DNA from: a bacterium
GTDB lineage: Bacteria > Elusimicrobiota > Elusimicrobia > UBA1565 > UBA9628
Direction of reading: 5' to 3'
NCBI GenBank assembly: GCA_021822495.1
Contig: JAKAQO010000005.1
Span: 80,852-144,851, forward strand
DNA: 64,000 bases
Position numbers and translations under genes: made by a program. Shown piece by piece: positions 61,374 to 64,000 of this stretch (positions are counted from its first letter, which is position 1; the number at the start of each line of letters is the position of its first letter). The notes below the pieces were generated by a model. That model was not told the origin of the DNA, searched no databases, and saw nothing but the letters and a program-made list of their open reading frames with translations.

Positions 61374-62043
61374 GAATAATATAAGCGGTAGAGTCAAGTC
61401 TTTTGAGGATTGGATTGACTATGTTTTCAATCATCCCGTTACGGAGCCCGCATGGTATTTCAAGGATATCGAAAAGGACAACTGGGTCCTCTCGGAAGAC
61501 GCGGTTGTGGAATATATGACGCGCCTTTTTGCGAATCCAGCGGCCTTTTTGGAGCCCTTTTCAAACGCCCAAGTCAATCAAGGCCTTCAATATCTTGTCA
61601 GTCCCTCCTGTTCGAGTCAGATGTTCGCGCTTTTAAACGAGTCCGTGAGCTGGGAAAAAAGGAAAGAAGCTCTATTAGCTATTTATGCTCTTTTTGAACG
61701 TTATTTTGTCAAGTATTGCGCGAATGTTCTTGCGCGTGATGAAAAAAGAAAGCCGCTCAATAATGTTTGCTTTATGTGGTGGGATGTCTTTCCATGGCAT
61801 GGGCGCCCCAAGGAACCAAAATACGCCGAGATCGATGGCCTCATTTTATCAGTCATGGAAAAGATTTTATTCATTTCGCATACCGCCTGTCAGGAATCCG
61901 CGTTGCATGGACTGGGGCATTGGCAAATATCTTACCCCGAGCGCGTTAAAAAAATAATTGATGACTTTCTTGCGCGCAATCCCGAAATGCTCCCAGAACT
62001 AAGAGAATACGCCTTGAGGGCGCGAACGGGACGGATACAGTAG
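61357..62043 (+). CDS. Uncharacterised protein, WWDxFP/HGLGHW family (copy A)
   Basis: The protein (about 228 residues) starts at ATG 61357 (or 61360), overlapping the preceding frame. Recognisable blocks: 'SFEDWIDYVFNHPVTEPAWY', 'FLEPFSNAQVNQGLQYLV', 'CFMWWDVFPWHG', and 'HTACQESALHGLGHWQISYP'. The protein looks soluble and helical, with a HEAT-like C-terminus. A second copy at 63116-63798 has the same blocks. No known family is recognised. Confidence 0.75.
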   Translation: MMVSAKNNISGRVKSFEDWIDYVFNHPVTEPAWYFKDIEKDNWVLSEDAVVEYMTRLFANPAAFLEPFSNAQVNQGLQYLVSPSCSSQMFALLNESVSWEKRKEALLAIYALFERYFVKYCANVLARDEKRKPLNNVCFMWWDVFPWHGRPKEPKYAEIDGLILSVMEKILFISHTACQESALHGLGHWQISYPERVKKIIDDFLARNPEMLPELREYALRARTGRIQ

Positions 62044-62077
62044 AAGACTTAAAATCAAGCGCAAATATAAACCACAC

Positions 62078-62105
62078 TTTGCTAGAATATAGTTACACTT
62101 AAAAT
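62078..62105 (+). repeat. Partial tuf-leader duplicate
   Basis: TTTGCTAGAATATAGTTACACTTAAAATG keeps only the promoter half of the tuf leader. It follows the 3' flank shared by both copies of the WWDxFP family gene. Confidence 0.75.
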
Positions 62106-62109
62106 GGGA

Positions 62110-62244
62110 AGAGTTAGACAAGACTTGCTTTGATAATGACGAGGGTGGTGGGGATGCTGGCCATCGACGGCAACGAGAGCAGATTCAAATAACGATTAAT
62201 AACTGCAGAGACTTTATCGCCAAGAATGAATGCGCTCAGGATTG
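62110..62244 (+). pseudogene. Fragment of the Cys-rich coiled-coil gene
   Basis: The reading frame 'DKTCFDNDEGGGDAGHRRQ', 'REQIQITINNCRDFIAKNEC' parallels 'VCPDN...QEVQNAIDTCQGWIAKTC' at 61.2-61.3 kb. There is no start. It is a leftover from a duplicated cassette. Confidence 0.5.
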
Positions 62245-62795
62245 AACTTCCAGTGACAGATAAAGAGGCGGTTAAGGCTCTTATTCGGTCTGCCTTTGTC
62301 CATGTCAAGTATCCGGCGACTGCATGTTTAGTTAACAGCGATCAGGGAGATGAGCCTGAACTTGTGGAAAAAGCATTCAAGGATAAACGGGATTGGACGA
62401 GTCTGTCCCCCGAGTTTTTAAGCAAAGCCCCGGAAGGCACTGAAGCTTCCCCGCTGCATTTTTTTTCTGATGAGGCTTTCCATTTTTTTTTGCCAGCTTA
62501 CCTGATCGCGGACATTGATTTCAGAATGGAAAAAGCTTATCCGGTCTTTAGCCTCACCCATGGATTAACCGAAGAATCAAAAAATAAGGTCATTGGCCCG
62601 GGTGAGCGCACCTGGTGGGACAGCGCGGTCTATCGCTTCTCTATTTTTAACCAAGAGGAATGCCAGGCCATCGTCGCTTATCTTGAGTTCAAGATGGAGA
62701 ATGGAGATAGCCCCGATAAGCCGCGAGTTAAAGAAGCCCTTGAAAATTATTGGTATAAGCGGGCAGGCGAGAAAATGAGTCACAAAGCGGCCTAA
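62226..62795 (+). CDS. DUF6714-like protein
   Basis: The 189-residue soluble protein has 'DWTSLSPEFLSKAP', 'PLHFFSDEAFHFFLPAYLIA', 'DIDFRMEKAYPVFSLTHGL' and 'FSIFNQEECQAIVAYLEFKM', a pattern of the DUF6714 family of unknown function. ATG 62226 has no Shine-Dalgarno; GTG 62253 is an alternative start. It sits inside the duplicated region and could be cargo taken in with a cassette. Confidence 0.75.
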   Translation: MNALRIELPVTDKEAVKALIRSAFVHVKYPATACLVNSDQGDEPELVEKAFKDKRDWTSLSPEFLSKAPEGTEASPLHFFSDEAFHFFLPAYLIADIDFRMEKAYPVFSLTHGLTEESKNKVIGPGERTWWDSAVYRFSIFNQEECQAIVAYLEFKMENGDSPDKPRVKEALENYWYKRAGEKMSHKAA

Positions 62796-62800
62796 ATTTT

Positions 62801-62862
62801 CAGTAGAATATAACGACGCTTAAAAAAAGAGAAAGTAAAAATGTCAAAAGCGAAATTTGATC
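62801..62862 (+). repeat. tuf-leader duplicate, copy 2
   Basis: TAGAATATAACGACGC, a run of A, GAGAAAG ribosome-binding site, ATG and the first seven EF-Tu codons are kept. Both this copy and copy 1 continue with TCAGGGGAGGCCG, which real tuf does not have. Confidence 0.93.
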
Positions 62863-63116
62863 AGGGGAGGCCGCGCGTCGTTAAGACGATTGCCCGCATG
62901 GTTCCGATCATTTTTCTAGGCGCGGCCATTTTGGTTGTTTCGCGTCCCGCTCTTGCCTTATCCGATGATTGGGGGCAAAAGATATCGGATGAGTTTCATA
63001 AGACGTTGGGCCGAGTCAAGAAAAATAATTTGCGTCCCATTCGCGTCCAGTTTTTGCCTGTCGTCAAAACCCAAAAAATAATCCTTCCCAAATTGTCCCT
63101 TGGACAAATTTATTGA
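62841..63116 (+). CDS. EF-Tu N-terminus fused to a signal-anchor peptide: chimeric small protein
   Basis: The 91-residue frame begins 'MSKAKFD', identical to EF-Tu, then diverges to 'QGRPRVVKTIARMVPIIFLG' and a hydrophobic segment 'AAILVVSRPALALSDDW' that looks like a signal peptide. A basic tail follows, ending 'LPKLSLGQIY'. The tuf promoter and ribosome-binding site are copied with it, so it may be strongly expressed. The mature product would be small and exported. Its stop overlaps the next gene. Confidence 0.65.
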   Translation: MSKAKFDQGRPRVVKTIARMVPIIFLGAAILVVSRPALALSDDWGQKISDEFHKTLGRVKKNNLRPIRVQFLPVVKTQKIILPKLSLGQIY

Positions 63117-63798
63117 TGGCACAAGGTCCTCAAAATTTTTCGGATTGGGTTCGGTATGTTTTTGACCGCCCCGTATCCGATCCTCAGTGGTATTTTAATG
63201 AAAAAAATCTTTGGAAACCTTCGCGTGATTTAGCCGTAAATTATCTTGCGACTTTGTTTGAGCGCTCGGGAAATTTTTTAAAGCCCTTTTCCAACGCTCA
63301 GGTTAGTCAAGGACTGTGGTATTTGAATAATGAAATATCATGGGGATATATGGACGTTGTCGTAAGGAGTTATAAATCAGAAGACTCCGAGGCGCCTTGG
63401 CCACTGCGCCGACAGGCGTTACGCTCCATTCAATCTCTTTACATTCAATGTTTCTCGGCCCGTTGTTCCCCGTATCTCAGCCATCATATTGATGAAAAAA
63501 TATAAATCCATTGAACCAGATTTGTTATATGTGGTGGGATGTCTTCCCTTGCGTAGGCGAGCCGGAGAATGAAGAGTTTATTGATAGAGATAGAGAGATT
63601 GTGAACATAATGGAAAAAACCTTGGAGTTGGATCATACCGCCTGTCAGGAATCCGCGTTGCATGGACTGGGGCATTGGCAAATATCTTACCCCGAGCGCG
63701 TCAAAAAAATAATTGATGACTTTCTTGCGCGCAATCCCGAGATGCGTCCAGAACTGAGAGAATACGCCTTGAAGGCGCAAACGGGACGGATACAGTAG
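63116..63798 (+). pseudogene. WWDxFP/HGLGHW family, copy C, frameshifted
   Basis: The first part (63116-63505) has 'NFSDWVRYVFDRPVSDPQWY' and 'FLKPFSNAQVSQGLWYL', then ends at TAA after 'HHIDEKI'. The rest (63511-63798) continues in another frame: 'ICYMWWDVFPCVGEP', 'HTACQESALHGLGHWQISYP'. Adding one A to the A6 run at about 63494-63499 restores one frame. It is a recent one-base loss or an assembly error. Confidence 0.8.
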
Positions 63799-63833
63799 AA
63801 GACTTAAAATCAAGCGCAAAATATAAAGCACAC

Positions 63834-63876
63834 TTTGCTAGAATATAATGACGCTTAAAAAAAGGAGAAAGTAAAA
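63834..63876 (+). promoter_or_regulatory. tuf leader: promoter and RBS (original copy)
   Basis: Extended -10 TGCTAGAAT (63836-63844) and/or TATAAT (63844-63849) lie upstream of AAAGGAGAAAG and ATG 63877. The same TTTGCTAGAATATA segment occurs at 62078 and 60793 and its core before tRNA-Gly. Confidence 0.75.
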
Positions 63877-64000
63877 ATGTCAAAAGCGAAATTTGATCGG
63901 ACGAAGCCTCACGTGAACATCGGGACGATTGGCCACGTGGACCATGGTAAGACGACCTTGACGGCGGCGATTACCCACTATTTATCGAAGAAGGGTTTGG
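63877..64000 (+). CDS. tuf: Elongation factor Tu (5' part only)
   Basis: The first 41 codons are in the window: '[20 protein letters not shown]', then '[20 protein letters not shown]'. The G1 motif '[10 protein letters not shown]' fixes the identity. The rest is outside the window. It follows tRNA-Gly and tRNA-Thr in the ancestral order, now split by insertions. Confidence 0.98.
   Translation, partial: MSKAKFDRTKPHVNIGTIGHVDHGKTTLTAAITHYLSKKGL

Overview
The window reads as a chromosome segment from an uncultured Gram-negative bacterium. The evidence is an outer-membrane PorV/UPF0164-like protein, a very long secreted protein ending in a FlgD-like domain, MotA/MotB with a periplasmic OmpA-type domain, and signal peptides. 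Gene style and the dispersed GGGGACAGTCCCC repeat suggest Elusimicrobiota or a neighbouring candidate phylum. That placement is inference and was not tested.

Layout. 1-6.2 kb: surface protein, REP-associated transposase (RAYT), PorV/TPR protein. 6.2-14.4 kb: a motor-like module made of a histidine kinase fused to FliF- and FliG-like domains, a coiled-coil protein, MotA, MotB, a HEAT-repeat protein and a CHASE2 nucleotide cyclase. No flagellar export, rod or filament genes are in view. 14.4-22.3 kb: DUF3307 protein, thiolase, histidine ammonia-lyase, channel-like membrane protein, tRNA-Val and a tyrosine/homogentisate catabolic set. 22.3-30.6 kb (minus strand): valS, response regulator, PhoH-PIN ATPase, hemW, speA. 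30.7-32 kb: MarR-YceI-CDGSH operon. 32-39 kb: four polytopic membrane proteins that look like envelope glycosyltransferases. 39.1-46.5 kb: ribD-ribE-ribBA-ribH-nusB-ligA-purH.

46.5-64 kb was ancestrally a tRNA-Gly/tRNA-Thr/tuf operon, the order known from E. coli tufB. A 14-kb integrative element (46618-60701) bounded by 42-bp direct repeats sits in tRNA-Thr. It carries an AbiE-type toxin-antitoxin pair, a mercury operon (merR, merT-P fusion, merA, a 25-residue Cys-rich peptide), several tiny Cys-containing membrane proteins, a sulfur/redox set (TlpA-like, SQR-rhodanese fusion, DsrE, SHOCT proteins, ArsR), an ECF sigma/anti-sigma pair, excisionase and tyrosine integrase. Between the restored tRNA-Thr and tuf lies about 3.1 kb of duplicated, partly decayed cassettes. 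In two of them a copied tuf promoter, RBS and first EF-Tu codons is attached to unrelated sequence.

Most interesting: the kinase-FliF-FliG fusion with MotAB; the tuf-leader cassette array; the REP/RAYT system whose repeats are translated inside genes, including RAYT itself; and the tiny Cys-rich peptide in the mer operon.
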